Source: Allopseudospirillum japonicum
GTDB taxonomy: Bacteria; Pseudomonadota; Gammaproteobacteria; Pseudomonadales; Halomonadaceae
Direction: 5' to 3'
Assembly (NCBI RefSeq): GCF_900108915.1
Contig: NZ_FNYH01000001.1
Location: 124,001 to 188,000, forward strand
DNA: 64,000 nucleotides
Below, one piece after another: positions 29,008-39,227 of this stretch. How positions within the stretch are numbered: the first letter of the stretch is position 1; every line of letters starts with the position of its first letter. The notes beneath the pieces were generated by a model. The model had not been told where the DNA came from. It ran no database searches and saw nothing but the letters and a program-made list of their open reading frames with translations. The translations under genes and the position numbers were made by a program.

Positions 29008-29738
29008 CCAGCCTCCACCAAGCTTGCCCATGAGTTTTCTGAAAGATTTACCAACGCATCATCGGCTAAAAAATCGCAAGGTGCTTGAAACTGGCATATT
29101 TGCTGTGAATATGGATGTTGTATTTGTAGATGATAGGCATGTAAGAGTAAGCGTGGTGCAGCCTTTTGTACTTTTTCCGGTGCATAGAAAACATCGCCTA
29201 AAATGGGATGTCCTAGAGCAAGCATGTGGACTCTTAATTGATGTGAACGCCCCGTAATCGGTTTTAATAGCACCCAAGAAGTATTTTCATCTTGTGCTAA
29301 TACTTGATAATAAGTCTGTGCTGATTTTCCCGTTTGCTGACACACCTTCTGCAAGGGTCGACGAGGCCAATCACAAATAAGCGGCAAATCAATACATCCT
29401 TGTGTTTCTTTAACCTGCCCCCAAACACGTGCAACATAAATTTTTTGTGTTTGCCGTGTAGCAAACTGTTGTTTTAAATGACGTTCTGCTTTTCGCCTTA
29501 AAGCTAGGATCATCACACCAGAAGTCAATCGATCTAACCTGTGTACACTTTGTACTAAGGGATGATTACGTCTTACTCGATTTAAAATACTATCTGCATG
29601 TGCAGGATCCCGCCCCGGAACCGAAAGTAGACCACTGGGTTTATTAACAACCAGAATATCTTTGTCTTGATAAAGGAGTTCTAACCAAGGGTCTTGAGCA
29701 GGAAAATAATCAGTTAAAGGTGGCGGTGCTGATAACAT
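29004..29738 (-). CDS. rluA: Dual-specificity pseudouridine synthase RluA
   Basis: 244 aa enzyme that makes pseudouridine in 23S rRNA (746) and tRNA position 32. It tracks E. coli RluA closely: DPWLELLYQDKDILVVNKPS, GLLSVPGR, QSVHRLDRLTSGVMILAL with the catalytic Asp, YVARVWG, DLPLICDWPRRP and KPITGRSHQLRVHMLALGHP. There is no S4 domain, as expected. The catalytic loop has HRLDRLTSG where E. coli has HRLDMATSG. Downstream overlap with the Cache protein suggests one transcript. Confidence 0.94.
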   Translation of the reverse strand: MLSAPPPLTDYFPAQDPWLELLYQDKDILVVNKPSGLLSVPGRDPAHADSILNRVRRNHPLVQSVHRLDRLTSGVMILALRRKAERHLKQQFATRQTQKIYVARVWGQVKETQGCIDLPLICDWPRRPLQKVCQQTGKSAQTYYQVLAQDENTSWVLLKPITGRSHQLRVHMLALGHPILGDVFYAPEKVQKAAPRLLLHAYHLQIQHPYSQQICQFQAPCDFLADDALVNLSENSWASLVEAG

Positions 29739-29747
29739 AAATTTCTT

Positions 29748-30404
29748 CTATTTTGGTGAGCCTAACATCAAATTATTTTTTTGCGGCCATTCACAAAGGT
29801 CATGAAGGCAACAATGTGCACATTTAGGTTTACGCGCAATACAAGTGTAACGTCCGTGCAGAATTAACCAATGATGTGCATCTATTTTAAATTCATCAGG
29901 CACCACCGCAAGTAAAGCTTTTTCTACAGCCAAGACGGTTTTACCAGGCGCTAATCCAGTGCGATTAGAGACTCTAAAAATATGAGTATCAACGGCAATC
30001 GTTGGCTGTCCAAAGGCGGTATTTAAAATCACATTAGCTGTCTTACGACCCACACCAGGTAAGGCTTCTAGTTCAGCACGTGTTTGTGGTACTTGGCTTG
30101 CATACTGGTCTTTAAGGATGCCACAGGTTTTTATAATATTTTTCGCCTTAGTATTATAAAGTCCTATCGTACGTATATAGGTTTTTAGATTTTCTTCTCC
30201 TAAGTCAAGCAAGGCTTGGGGGGTATTTGCATGTCTAAATAATTTTTGCGTGGCTTTATTCACGCTGACATCAGTCGCCTGCGCTGATAAGATCACAGCG
30301 ATAAGGAGCTCAAACGGAGATTGCCACACGAGTTCCGTCGTTGGCTGAGGTGTGTGTTCACGCAAGCGCGTAAATATTTGCTGACATTTAACAGGATTCA
30401 TCAT
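29748..30404 (-). CDS. nth: Endonuclease III
   Basis: 218 aa DNA glycosylase/AP lyase for oxidised pyrimidines. The helix-hairpin-helix is ALPGVGRKTANVILNTAFG with the catalytic Lys, followed by the catalytic Asp in VDTHIFRVSNR. The 4Fe-4S loop has the exact spacing C-x6-C-x2-C-x5-C near the C-terminus. It follows the rnf operon in the same orientation, as in E. coli (rsxE-nth), but a strong hairpin separates them. Confidence 0.96.
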   Translation of the reverse strand: MMNPVKCQQIFTRLREHTPQPTTELVWQSPFELLIAVILSAQATDVSVNKATQKLFRHANTPQALLDLGEENLKTYIRTIGLYNTKAKNIIKTCGILKDQYASQVPQTRAELEALPGVGRKTANVILNTAFGQPTIAVDTHIFRVSNRTGLAPGKTVLAVEKALLAVVPDEFKIDAHHWLILHGRYTCIARKPKCAHCCLHDLCEWPQKNNLMLGSPK

Positions 30405-30420
30405 CTTCGCTATTTAATAT

Positions 30421-30455
30421 GAAAAAGACTGTGATTAAATATTTAATCACAGTCT
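30421..30455 (-). terminator. Terminator of the rnf operon, perfect 30-bp palindrome
   Basis: Bases 30426-30455 form a perfect palindrome (15 bp arms, outer AGACTGTG, AT-rich centre). On the minus strand it is followed by TTTTTC. It lies 48 nt after the rnfE stop and 16-20 nt before nth, so nth probably has its own promoter or depends on readthrough. Confidence 0.85.
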
Positions 30456-30502
30456 GAAGGTTTTGGCGAAAACTAATGTGCACAAAGATCAAAGACTTGG
30501 TG

Positions 30503-31192
30503 CTAGCCCGTTACGCGCACACGTCGATCAGCAATCGGTGCTTGCACGGGTATTTGGCGACGTTTTATTTCTGCGTCAACAAGGTTCTTTAATGCAATCA
30601 AAATTCCCATACCAAAAAAAGCACCTGGTGGCAAAATCATAAACAAAAAGCTGTAATCCTCAATAAGGACCCATTTCCAACTTGCAGCCTCTGCACCAAA
30701 TAATAGTTGCATATTATCAAATAAGGTACCTTGGCCTAACAGTTCGCGCATTGCCCCTAAAATCAACAATACGAGCAAAAACCCTAACCCCATCATAAAA
30801 CCATCCACAAAAGAGGGCAGCAAAGGGTGTTTACTTGCAAAAGCATCTGCACGCCCCAGAATGGAACAATTGGTCACAATCAGTGGGATAAAAATCCCTA
30901 AAATAGTGTATAGCTCATAAGTGAATGCCTGCATTAATAATTCAGCACAAGTCACAAAGGAGGCAATAATAATCACGAAGGTAGGCAAGCGCACAGCTGC
31001 AGGTACATAGTCTCTTAGTAAAGAGACCGCACAGTTGGAGCCAACCAGCACGAGCAAAGTCGCCAACCCCAAGCCAAGTGCATTAACAACACTTGAAGTC
31101 ACTGCCAGCAAGGGACATAGTCCCAAAAGCTGTACTAACGCTGGGTTATTGTGCCATACACCATCAAGACTAATTTCCTGTAAACTTTTCAC
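30503..31192 (-). CDS. rnfE: Ion-translocating ferredoxin:NAD oxidoreductase subunit E
   Basis: 229 aa membrane subunit of the Rnf complex, homologous to NqrD. Six hydrophobic helices; the signature [22 protein letters not shown] near the N-terminus and [17 protein letters not shown] mark the half-helices that hold the intramembrane Fe-S cluster cysteines (GLCPLL, TNC). The C-terminal tail is longer and basic (IKRRQIPVQ). It is the last gene of rnfABCDGE, with its start overlapping the rnfG stop by 4 nt. Confidence 0.95.
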   Translation of the reverse strand: MKSLQEISLDGVWHNNPALVQLLGLCPLLAVTSSVVNALGLGLATLLVLVGSNCAVSLLRDYVPAAVRLPTFVIIIASFVTCAELLMQAFTYELYTILGIFIPLIVTNCSILGRADAFASKHPLLPSFVDGFMMGLGFLLVLLILGAMRELLGQGTLFDNMQLLFGAEAASWKWVLIEDYSFLFMILPPGAFFGMGILIALKNLVDAEIKRRQIPVQAPIADRRVRVTG

Positions 31193-31854
31193 TGGTTAGC
31201 CTCCTCAGGGATAGCATTTATCGGTGGCCAAATTTGCGGGTGCTTTTGTAAATAATCCAAACTTTGATACAAGGCCTTAACAACCGCGCGCGGCGTAATC
31301 GTAGCACCTGTAAACTGATCAAATTCGCCACCATCTTTACGCACTGCCCAAATTGGAGTTGCTAACAAGCTACGCCCAACAAAATCCAGCAGCCAAGAAG
31401 ATTTTTTCAGTTCAATTTTATCCCCAAGTCCTGGAGTTTCCTTGTGGCCCAAAACACGCACACCTTGAATCACGCCTTGGCGATCCACAGCCATTAAAAG
31501 GCGAATATCACCGCTATAGCCTTCCTTGCTAATCATGGGCAACAAAAGCAGATCCTGATGTTGCTTATCCCGTGCACGTGCAAACCAAGGGTTTTCTAAG
31601 ATGACACCTTGCAAAGCGGCAGGAATCAGCGCCAAGCGTGCTTCTAACTGAATATGATAACTTGTTTCTGGCGCTAACTGATACAAAGCTTGCGCTTGGG
31701 CTTGCGCTTGATTTGCTGCTATGCGTTCACCTGTACCTAAGTAAGTCATCGCAATTAAACCAACAGTTATGGCAGCAAAAATACCTAAACCCAGTGCATT
31801 TTTGCCAATATATTCCTTTAGGGTTTGTGCGTTTGGTGTTTCAGTAGATGACAT
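31189..31854 (-). CDS. rnfG: Ion-translocating ferredoxin:NAD oxidoreductase subunit G
   Basis: 221 aa flavoprotein subunit homologous to NqrC. One N-terminal membrane helix ([20 protein letters not shown]), then a periplasmic FMN-binding domain with [13 protein letters not shown] and the flavinylation motif [15 protein letters not shown], whose second Thr in TGAT is the covalent FMN site used by ApbE. It overlaps rnfE by 4 nt. Confidence 0.94.
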   Translation of the reverse strand: MSSTETPNAQTLKEYIGKNALGLGIFAAITVGLIAMTYLGTGERIAANQAQAQAQALYQLAPETSYHIQLEARLALIPAALQGVILENPWFARARDKQHQDLLLLPMISKEGYSGDIRLLMAVDRQGVIQGVRVLGHKETPGLGDKIELKKSSWLLDFVGRSLLATPIWAVRKDGGEFDQFTGATITPRAVVKALYQSLDYLQKHPQIWPPINAIPEEANQ

Positions 31855-31868
31855 GCGACCCCCTTAAA

Positions 31869-32900
31869 TTACTTAATGCCGCGTTGCGCGCGTGCATGCC
31901 CATAGGTACGCGGGCGCGTGTAATAATCAATAAAAGGTACTGCAAAGTTCATCAACAAAACGGCAAAGGCAAAAGCATCCGGATAATTACCCCAAGTACG
32001 AATTACATACACTAAGATGCCGATTCCTGCACCATAGACCAGTTTACCTTTGTGGCTCGTTGCCGAAGTCACAGGATCTGTTGCAATAAAGAAGGCTGAA
32101 AAAATCCCTGCACCAACCAATAAATGCATACTTGGGCTAGCATATTGACTCGGATCTGCACCATAAAAAAAAGCGGCCAAAATTAATAAGCTTGCTAAGA
32201 CCGCAACCGGTGTATGCCAACTGATAATACCACGCCATAATAAATACACGCCGCCTAACAAATAAGCCAAGCTAACACCTGTCGTCGCGTTAAGTACTGC
32301 TTGTGCAACAGGAGTTTGCAGCCAAAACTCTTCTGCAGTCAAAGCCCCTTTATGCTTGAAAGCATCCAGCAAGGTCGCCCCTGTATAGCCATCAATAGCA
32401 TGTAAAGAACCAGTAAAAGTATGTGTCAGATGCTCCCAAAAGGTCCAAGGCTCAGCTTGCAAACTGAGCGGCTGTGGCCATAAGCTCATAGGCAAAGGGA
32501 AGGACACCAGCAAGAGGGCATAAGCTACCATTGCTGGATTAAAAGGATTTTGTCCAAGCCCCCCATAGACTTGCTTAGCTACAACCACAGCAACCGCTGC
32601 ACCTAACACAGGCAACCACCAAGGTGCTAAAGGCGTAATAGATAACCCCAGCAAAAGTCCTGTAAGTAATGCACTATTATCCATCAATATGCGCCAAGGA
32701 CGCTTGCGTAACTTTAGGATTAAAGCTTCTGCAAAAATAGCGGTGGTCACAGCAAGCATGACGTTAATTAAACTTCCCCAACCAAATAACCAAGTCAGTA
32801 CACCTAAGGCAGGCAAGGTTGCCAGACTCACCTGTGCCATCACATGCGATGTGGATAAGGGGCGATGTGCATGTGGAGAAGAAGGCGCCAGTAAAGACAT
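31869..32900 (-). CDS. rnfD: Ion-translocating ferredoxin:NAD oxidoreductase subunit D
   Basis: 343 aa membrane flavoprotein homologous to NqrB, with about nine to ten helices. The covalent FMN motif is DGYTGATLLDA (ApbE target Thr). GGLGQNPFNPAMVAYALL, near residue 110, and FFIATDPVTSATSHKGKLVYGAG, in the last third, are typical of the family. Its start touches the rnfC stop (1 nt). Confidence 0.95.
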   Translation of the reverse strand: MSLLAPSSPHAHRPLSTSHVMAQVSLATLPALGVLTWLFGWGSLINVMLAVTTAIFAEALILKLRKRPWRILMDNSALLTGLLLGLSITPLAPWWLPVLGAAVAVVVAKQVYGGLGQNPFNPAMVAYALLLVSFPLPMSLWPQPLSLQAEPWTFWEHLTHTFTGSLHAIDGYTGATLLDAFKHKGALTAEEFWLQTPVAQAVLNATTGVSLAYLLGGVYLLWRGIISWHTPVAVLASLLILAAFFYGADPSQYASPSMHLLVGAGIFSAFFIATDPVTSATSHKGKLVYGAGIGILVYVIRTWGNYPDAFAFAVLLMNFAVPFIDYYTRPRTYGHARAQRGIK

Positions 32901-35512
32901 TAGGAGATCTCCTGTGTACGAGTGCTTGCTGCTTGTGCTAAAGCATCTTGTGCTTGTGCTAATTGTGCTTGTGCACTGGCAAGACGCGCTTGCTGAGCTG
33001 CTAACTGCTCACTTGGGGTATCTTTAATTTCACTAAGATTATCTAAACGCTTTTGTGCACTTCGGACCGCAGCTTGAGCAACTGACACAGCGATTTTTCG
33101 CTTTTTTAATAAATGTTGGTCACCATCTTGCGTGACTTGCTTATTACTTGCACTTGATTGCTGTGCTTGATATGTAGCTAGTTCAGCCTGTGCTTTGTGC
33201 AAAGCTTCTTGCGCATTAAGCATATGCGCTTCTAACACATCCAAATCACCTTGTTGCGAACTGTGTGCTTGCTGCCAAGCTTGTTCAGCTTTTCTAAAAG
33301 CCACTTTTTTTACGGCAATTTGCACACTCAGCTGCTTCAAGTGTGCATCTGCTGCTTTTGGTGGTGCTTGGATGTGCTGTGTTTTTGGTACTTGCTGTTG
33401 CTCTAGTGCTGCTTGTGCTTGGCTTTGCGCTTGCTGTGCTTCTTGCAATACTTGCGTTAACTCAGCGAGCTCCTCTGCGGAAGCACCTGCTTCCTGTGCT
33501 TGCGTCAAAGCTTGTTGTGCTTTTTTAGCCGCAACACTTTTTGCAGCGAGTTGAATTTTCAACTTTTTCAGCTCTGCAACATCTGGTGATTGGCTCTGTG
33601 TCGAAGTAGGTGTCTCGGTTGCTTGCGCTATCGCAGATTGCGCCTGGGCTTGTTCTTGTTGCGCGTTTTGGAATGTTTTTGTTAATTCAGCAAGCTCCTC
33701 TGCAGAAGCACCTGCTTCCTGTGCTTGCGTCAAAGCTTGTTGTGCTTTTTTAGCCGCAACACTTTTTGCAGCGAGTTGAATTTTCAATTTTTTCAGCTCT
33801 GCAACATCTGGTGATGGGCTCTGTGTCGCAGTAGGTGTCTCGGTTGCTTGCGCTATCGCAGATTGCGCCTGGGCTTGTTCTTGTTGCGCGTTTTGGAACG
33901 TTTTTGTTAATTCAGCAAGCTCCTCTGCAGAAGCGCCCGCTTCCTGTGCTTGCGTCAAAGCCTGTTGTGCTTTTTTAGCCGCAACACTTTTTGCAGCGAG
34001 TTGAATTTTAAGCTTCTTAAGATCAAGAGTTTCTGTTGATGCTGGTGCAGCAGCCTTTTGAACACTAGGTTCCATTTGCACAGCAGACGCCGTTTTGCCT
34101 TGGCGACGTGCTGCTTTTTCTGCCTGCTCACGTGCTTGACGTTCTTGTTTAAATTCAAAACGTTGACGTGCACGCTCTGCCTTCAAGGCTTCGCTTTCTT
34201 CTTTGCGAATCTCTCCTTTAGCAAAACGATAATATTGTACTAAGGGAATTTGACTTGGGCATACATAAGCACAAGCACCACATTCAATACAATCGAATAG
34301 ATTGTAAAGACGTGCCTTATCAAATTCTTTCGCTTTACTAAACCAATACAGCTGTTGTGGCAACAAGGAAGCAGGACACGCCTGTTCACACATACCACAA
34401 CGAATACAGGGCATTTCTGGCGCAGCACTAGGAAATTCTTGTAATGTCCCTGCAATCACGCAATTACTCGTTTTGGTGATAGGTACTTGGGCATTTGGCA
34501 GACTAAAGCCCATCATAGGGCCACCCAAAATAAGACGGGCTAATTTTTGTGGATCGAGCTGTGCCACACGCAACAGAGCATCAATAGGGGTCCCCAAACG
34601 CACTTCAAGATTGGCAGGCGCGGCAAGCGCATGTCCAGTTAAAGTCACAATGCGCCGTACTAAAGGCTCACCTTGCACTAATGCACGTGCAACCGCAATT
34701 AAAGTACCCACGTTCTGGCACAAAACCCCCACATCTGCAGGTAATCCACCACTCGGTACCTCACGCCCAGTTAACAGATAAGTCAGTTGTTTTTCACCTC
34801 CTGAGGGGTACTTGGTTGGCACAACACGTATTTCAATATTGGTACCAATGGTTGCTTCGCGCAGGCGTTCTATTGCATCTGGTTTGTTATCTTCGATACC
34901 AATCAGGGTTTGCTGTGGCTGCAAAATACGTTGCAAAATACGAATACCCGTCACTAATTCCTGTGGGTAGTGACGTATACCTGTATCATCTGCAGTAATA
35001 TAAGGCTCACATTCTGCTGCATTGATAATCAGGGTATCGAGTTGATGGGCGCGTCCACTTTGAATTTTGCTCAGGGTTGGAAAACCAGCACCGCCCAAAC
35101 CAACAATACCATTGCCTTTGATATGTGCCAGCAGGGTTTCCGCATTCGCACTTTGCCAGTTTATTAAAGGGGCACGTTCAACCCAAGTATCTTGACCATC
35201 ACTTTCAATCACAATACACATGTCTTGCATTTGTGATGGATGCGCAATGGGACGTTCCTCTATCGCAACCACAGTTCCAGAAATAGATGCATGCACACAG
35301 GCACTGATTCCAGCTTGCCGGTCAGCAATTTTTTGTCCTGTACGCACCTTATCACCCACCCGAACTAAAGGCCGTGCAGGAGCGCCGATATGCTGTTGCA
35401 AAGGCAAAACCACATACGCAGGCAAAGGAGCCTGGCGCAAGGGTACTTGTAAAGATAAGTCTTTATGCTCAGCGGGATGAATACCGCCATGAAAATCCCA
35501 AATCTTGGCCAT
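32900..35512 (-). CDS. rnfC: Ion-translocating ferredoxin:NAD oxidoreductase subunit C with repeat tail
   Basis: 870 aa NADH- and FMN-binding peripheral subunit, homologous to NqrA with added Fe-S clusters. Residues 1-360 hold the conserved core (GGIHPAEHKDLS, GNGIVGLGGAGFPT, INAAECEPYITADD). Two 4Fe-4S motifs are CIRCGMCEQACP and CIECGACAYVCP. From residue about 420 on the protein is a charged Ala/Gln/Lys coiled-coil tail containing three almost identical 75-residue units and two divergent ones. Enterobacterial RsxC also has an Ala-rich repetitive tail, but with a different unit sequence. Confidence 0.95.
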   Translation of the reverse strand: MAKIWDFHGGIHPAEHKDLSLQVPLRQAPLPAYVVLPLQQHIGAPARPLVRVGDKVRTGQKIADRQAGISACVHASISGTVVAIEERPIAHPSQMQDMCIVIESDGQDTWVERAPLINWQSANAETLLAHIKGNGIVGLGGAGFPTLSKIQSGRAHQLDTLIINAAECEPYITADDTGIRHYPQELVTGIRILQRILQPQQTLIGIEDNKPDAIERLREATIGTNIEIRVVPTKYPSGGEKQLTYLLTGREVPSGGLPADVGVLCQNVGTLIAVARALVQGEPLVRRIVTLTGHALAAPANLEVRLGTPIDALLRVAQLDPQKLARLILGGPMMGFSLPNAQVPITKTSNCVIAGTLQEFPSAAPEMPCIRCGMCEQACPASLLPQQLYWFSKAKEFDKARLYNLFDCIECGACAYVCPSQIPLVQYYRFAKGEIRKEESEALKAERARQRFEFKQERQAREQAEKAARRQGKTASAVQMEPSVQKAAAPASTETLDLKKLKIQLAAKSVAAKKAQQALTQAQEAGASAEELAELTKTFQNAQQEQAQAQSAIAQATETPTATQSPSPDVAELKKLKIQLAAKSVAAKKAQQALTQAQEAGASAEELAELTKTFQNAQQEQAQAQSAIAQATETPTSTQSQSPDVAELKKLKIQLAAKSVAAKKAQQALTQAQEAGASAEELAELTQVLQEAQQAQSQAQAALEQQQVPKTQHIQAPPKAADAHLKQLSVQIAVKKVAFRKAEQAWQQAHSSQQGDLDVLEAHMLNAQEALHKAQAELATYQAQQSSASNKQVTQDGDQHLLKKRKIAVSVAQAAVRSAQKRLDNLSEIKDTPSEQLAAQQARLASAQAQLAQAQDALAQAASTRTQEIS
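33347..34021 (-). repeat. Three tandem 225-bp repeats inside rnfC
   Basis: Units at 33797-34021, 33572-33796 and 33347-33571, in frame, 75 codons each, beginning LKKLKIQLAAKSVAAKKAQQ. The period is exactly 225 bp, as measured from the repeated TTTTTTAGCC marker at 33521, 33746 and 33971. The first two units are near-identical at the DNA level; the third diverges in its last third. This points to recent duplication or gene conversion. Confidence 0.93.
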
Positions 35513-36126
35513 TAGGCTACCTTTTGTGCATCTGTAGCAATAATACGATCTGCAAAAGCTGCATTGGGACCAGAAGGTTTAGGCCAATGCCAGCTTTTAA
35601 GCTGAGGTTGTACAGGGAGCATATCAATGCAATCCACAGGACAGGGCGCGACACACAAATCACAACCAGTACACTCGTCAGCAATCACTGTATGCATTTG
35701 CCTAGCGGCTCCCAAGATGGCATCTACAGGGCAGGCTTGGATACATTTTGTGCAACCAATGCATTCTTGTTCGCGAATATAAGCGACTTTCTTGACGGGT
35801 TCAGCTTCGCCACCTTCCAAAGGTAAAGCTTCGCGGCCTAGTAAATCTGCCAAGGCTTGTACTGTTGCAGCACCACCAGGAGGGCAACGATTAATGGCTT
35901 CACCATCGGCAATCGCTTGTGCATAGGGGCGACATCCTGGAAAACCACACTGACCACATTGTGTTTGTGGCAATAAAGCATCGATTTGCTCAACAATTGG
36001 GTCCCCTTCGACTTTGAAACGCACCTCTGCATAGCCAAGCAAGGCACCAAAGACTAGGGCTAACATTAATAAAGCCCCTACTGCTGTTAGTAAGGGATAC
36101 TCGCTCACAAAGGCTAGCATGATCAA
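35512..36126 (-). CDS. rnfB: Ion-translocating ferredoxin:NAD oxidoreductase subunit B
   Basis: 204 aa Fe-S subunit that receives electrons from ferredoxin. An N-terminal membrane helix is followed by a 4Fe-4S domain ([20 protein letters not shown] and INRCPPGG) and two ferredoxin-type clusters, [17 protein letters not shown] and [16 protein letters not shown]. Its stop meets the rnfC start. Confidence 0.96.
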   Translation of the reverse strand: MIMLAFVSEYPLLTAVGALLMLALVFGALLGYAEVRFKVEGDPIVEQIDALLPQTQCGQCGFPGCRPYAQAIADGEAINRCPPGGAATVQALADLLGREALPLEGGEAEPVKKVAYIREQECIGCTKCIQACPVDAILGAARQMHTVIADECTGCDLCVAPCPVDCIDMLPVQPQLKSWHWPKPSGPNAAFADRIIATDAQKVA

Positions 36127-36143
36127 TTCACCTATTAAGCCGA

Positions 36144-36725
36144 TTAAAGCTGCACTAAGCCGCTAAACCCTAAAAATGCAAGTGACATTAAACTAGCAGT
36201 GACCATCGCTATCGCCGCACCTTGGAAAGGCACAGGCACGTCCGCAACCTTAATACGCTCTCTTAGTGCTGCAAATAATATCAATACTAAAGAAAATCCT
36301 AATGCCGCACCAAAACCATACAGGCTCGCTTGCATAAAACTAGAGTTTTTATTCAAAGATAAAAGTGCGACCCCAAGCACAGCACAATTGGTAGTAATCA
36401 GGGGTAAAAAGATACCCAATACTCGATATAACAAGGGGCTGGTTTTGTGCACGACCATTTCGGTAAATTGCACTACAACGGCAATCACCATAATAAAGGT
36501 GAGCGTCTTTAGATATTCCAAACCTAAAGGCTGCAAGATCCATTCATAGGTCAAATAGCTACACATGGACGAGAGTGTGAGCACAAATGTGGTTGCTAAA
36601 GACATGCCCATCGCAGATTCCAATTTGTTTGATACCCCCATAAACGGGCATAAACCAAGAAACTGCACGAGAACAAAATTGTTCACTAAGATGGTACTCA
36701 CCAGAATTAAAATATATTCGCTCAT
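36144..36725 (-). CDS. rnfA: Ion-translocating ferredoxin:NAD oxidoreductase subunit A
   Basis: 193 aa membrane subunit with six helices, homologous to Nqr[19 protein letters not shown] at the N-terminus and [15 protein letters not shown] mark the intramembrane Fe-S cluster halves shared with RnfE. It is the first gene of the rnf operon. Upstream is about 290 bp of non-coding DNA holding its promoter and a short hairpin, CTGCTC-N6-GAGCAG, at 36761-36778. Confidence 0.95.
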   Translation of the reverse strand: MSEYILILVSTILVNNFVLVQFLGLCPFMGVSNKLESAMGMSLATTFVLTLSSMCSYLTYEWILQPLGLEYLKTLTFIMVIAVVVQFTEMVVHKTSPLLYRVLGIFLPLITTNCAVLGVALLSLNKNSSFMQASLYGFGAALGFSLVLILFAALRERIKVADVPVPFQGAAIAMVTASLMSLAFLGFSGLVQL

Positions 36726-36958
36726 GGGTTCTGCGATCCGGAGTACAGACTAGTAGACACCTGCTCACAAGGGAGCAGAAAACTTGACCAAGATGGTGCA
36801 TTTTTAGGAGTTAGGCATCTTAGAAGATCGGCCATATTCCTGACAAGAAAGAGAATGCTATTCTTTTATAGCTTTTTATTCTTAGGAAGCGGGTAAAGCC
36901 CGAAATTTTTGGTTCAATTCATCCATTTTATTACATCAGTAAAGCCTGATAAATCTTT

Positions 36959-36993
36959 AAGACTGCGACATTCAGTCGCAGTGTCGCAGTCTT
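36959..36993. terminator. Hairpin with alternative pairings after metG
   Basis: AAGACTGCGACA (36959-36970) pairs over 12 bp with 36982-36993. An internal GTCGCAG at 36975-36981 can instead pair with CTGCGAC at 36963-36969. It lies 22 nt beyond the metG stop, so it is probably its terminator, but the T-run (GCTTTTT) is on the plus-strand side and the minus-strand tail is only TTAAAGATTT. Confidence 0.6.
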
Positions 36994-37014
36994 GCTTTTT
37001 AGCATCAAACTCAT

Positions 37015-39051
37015 TTAGGTAATACGTTGGCCTGGTTGCGCACCCGAATCGACATCCAGCAAATAAATGCCATCATCATCACCCGCAGCCAGCACCATCC
37101 CTTCAGAAACACCAAAACGCATTTTGCGAGGAGCTAAATTAGCCACCATCACCGTCAGACGCCCTTCTAAGGCTTCCGGCTGGTAGGCACTTTTAATCCC
37201 TGAAAAAACCGTACGGGTTTCTCCACCTAAATCCAAAGTCAATTGCAATAATTTAGCGGCACCTTTGACAGCTTCTGCTTTAACAATCCTAGCCACTCGC
37301 AAATCAACTTTAATAAAGTCATCAAAACTAATTTGTGGCGCAATCGGATCTGCATCCAATACGCTAGATTTTTGTGGGCTCCCTTCTTTTAAAGCCTGCT
37401 CTGCCGCTGCATCTTCTGCACTTGCTGCTAACATAGCATCAATTTGGATCTTCTCTACGCGTTGCATTAACGGCTTAAAGGTATTAATACAAGTACCCTC
37501 TAATCCTTGATCACGCGTGTCCCAAGCTAAGGAAGGCAGATTCAAAAACTCGCGTGCTTGTTCAGCTGTCTGCGGTAAAACAGGCGCTAAATACACCATA
37601 AGAATACGGAATAGTTGAATCCCCTGGGTACAAACGGCTTGTACTTGGGCTTGCTGATCCGCTTGTTTTGCTAATACCCAAGGTGCCGCATCATTAATCC
37701 AAGTATTGGCTTCGTCAGCTAATTCCATAATTTTACGCATCGCACGCCCAAATTCACGTGCTTCATAATGTGCAGCAATTTCCTCGCCTGCCTGCACAAA
37801 ACGTGCGACTTGTTGTGCATCCTGTACTTGTGTGCTCAGGTGTCCGCCTTGTTTTTTAATAAAGCCGGCACATCGACTAGCAATATTGACGACTTTACCT
37901 ACCAAGTCTGAATTTACCCGTTGACTAAAATCGTCCAGATTGAGGTCAAGGTCATCAATACTTGGTGTCAATTTTGCGGCAAAATAATATCTGAGATACT
38001 CAGGATTTAAATGCTCTAAATACGTGCGTGCTTTAATAAAAGTGCCACGAGACTTAGACATTTTGCCGCCATTGACGGTCACAAAACCGTGACAGTTAAT
38101 ACTGGTTGGCGTACGAAAACCTGCACCTTGTAGCATGGCGGGCCAAAAAAGCGCATGGAAATAGACAATATCTTTACCGATAAAGTGATACACCTCCGCT
38201 TGCGAATCAGGCTGCCAATAAGCATCAAAGTCTAACTCAGGACGTTGTGTACACAGGTTCTTAAAACTCGCCAAATAGCCAATAGGCGCATCCAACCAAA
38301 CATAAAAATATTTCCCTGGTGCATCAGGAATTTCGAAACCAAAATAAGGTGCATCGCGAGAAATATCCCATTCTTGCAAGCCTGCCGCAAACCATTCGTT
38401 AAGCTTGTTGGCAATTTGTTCCTGCACGCGCCCAGATTGCGTCCACTCTTGCAACATTTGGCTGAAATTAGGCAGTTTGAAAAAATAATGCGTTGAGGTT
38501 TTTAAAACGGGTGTTGCGCCAGAGATGGCTGATTTAGGATCAATTAATTCTGCTGGTGTATAAGTTGCGGAGCACTTTTCACAGTTATCGCCATATTGAT
38601 CTTCTGCACCACATTTGGGACATGTCCCTTTAATAAAACGATCGGCCAGAAATAGCTGTTTTTCTGGATCAAACATTTGCTCAATATCTCGGGTGGCAAT
38701 ATGCCCAGCATCACGTAAACGCGTATAAATTAATTCGGAAAAGTGGCGGTTTTCCTCTGAATGCGTGGAGTAATAATTGTCAAAGTGAATGTTAAAATCC
38801 TTAAAATCACTATGGTGTTCTGCTCGCACTCGATCAATCAAGGCTTGTGGACTAATGCCTTCTTGCTCTGCACGCAACATAATCGCAGTGCCATGCGCAT
38901 CATCTGCACACACATAAGTACAAGTATGGCCACGGCTTTTTTGAAAGCGCACCCAAATATCTGTTTGGATATATTCTAGTAAATGCCCTAAGTGAATGGG
39001 ACCATTGGCATAGGGCAGGGCGCTAGTGACTAAAATTTGTCGTGTTGACAT
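37015..39051 (-). CDS. metG: Methionyl-tRNA synthetase
   Basis: 678 aa class I aminoacyl-tRNA synthetase with the full C-terminal extension. [17 protein letters not shown] holds the HIGH-like motif. A zinc knuckle ([17 protein letters not shown]) lies in the connective domain, [10 protein letters not shown] is the KMSKS loop, and an anticodon-binding domain follows. Residues about 570-678 form the Trbp111/EMAP tRNA-binding dimerisation domain ([39 protein letters not shown]). It is transcribed divergently from mrp. Confidence 0.97.
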   Translation of the reverse strand: MSTRQILVTSALPYANGPIHLGHLLEYIQTDIWVRFQKSRGHTCTYVCADDAHGTAIMLRAEQEGISPQALIDRVRAEHHSDFKDFNIHFDNYYSTHSEENRHFSELIYTRLRDAGHIATRDIEQMFDPEKQLFLADRFIKGTCPKCGAEDQYGDNCEKCSATYTPAELIDPKSAISGATPVLKTSTHYFFKLPNFSQMLQEWTQSGRVQEQIANKLNEWFAAGLQEWDISRDAPYFGFEIPDAPGKYFYVWLDAPIGYLASFKNLCTQRPELDFDAYWQPDSQAEVYHFIGKDIVYFHALFWPAMLQGAGFRTPTSINCHGFVTVNGGKMSKSRGTFIKARTYLEHLNPEYLRYYFAAKLTPSIDDLDLNLDDFSQRVNSDLVGKVVNIASRCAGFIKKQGGHLSTQVQDAQQVARFVQAGEEIAAHYEAREFGRAMRKIMELADEANTWINDAAPWVLAKQADQQAQVQAVCTQGIQLFRILMVYLAPVLPQTAEQAREFLNLPSLAWDTRDQGLEGTCINTFKPLMQRVEKIQIDAMLAASAEDAAAEQALKEGSPQKSSVLDADPIAPQISFDDFIKVDLRVARIVKAEAVKGAAKLLQLTLDLGGETRTVFSGIKSAYQPEALEGRLTVMVANLAPRKMRFGVSEGMVLAAGDDDGIYLLDVDSGAQPGQRIT

Positions 39052-39227
39052 AAAATTTATTCCATCTTATCAAGCGAATACAGACTGATTAACTGGTGCA
39101 CAACTATAGCGATTTCGATACAGCTTTGCATCCTTGGTAGCTAAGCCAAAACTTTTCGCGCTTGCCCACTGACAAAAACCAAGTAAAATACTAAGAAATA
39201 GATTCCTTGACGATTAAGGAGCACTGT

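Noticed and set aside
33195-33554. Cys-rich 119-codon frame on the plus strand opposite rnfC
   Set aside because: Reverse-strand shadow of the GCA/CAA/GCT repeat codons of the RnfC tail; no start context.
33347-34021. Regular repeats considered as a CRISPR array
   Set aside because: Units are 225 bp, in frame and protein-coding, without short repeats and unique spacers.
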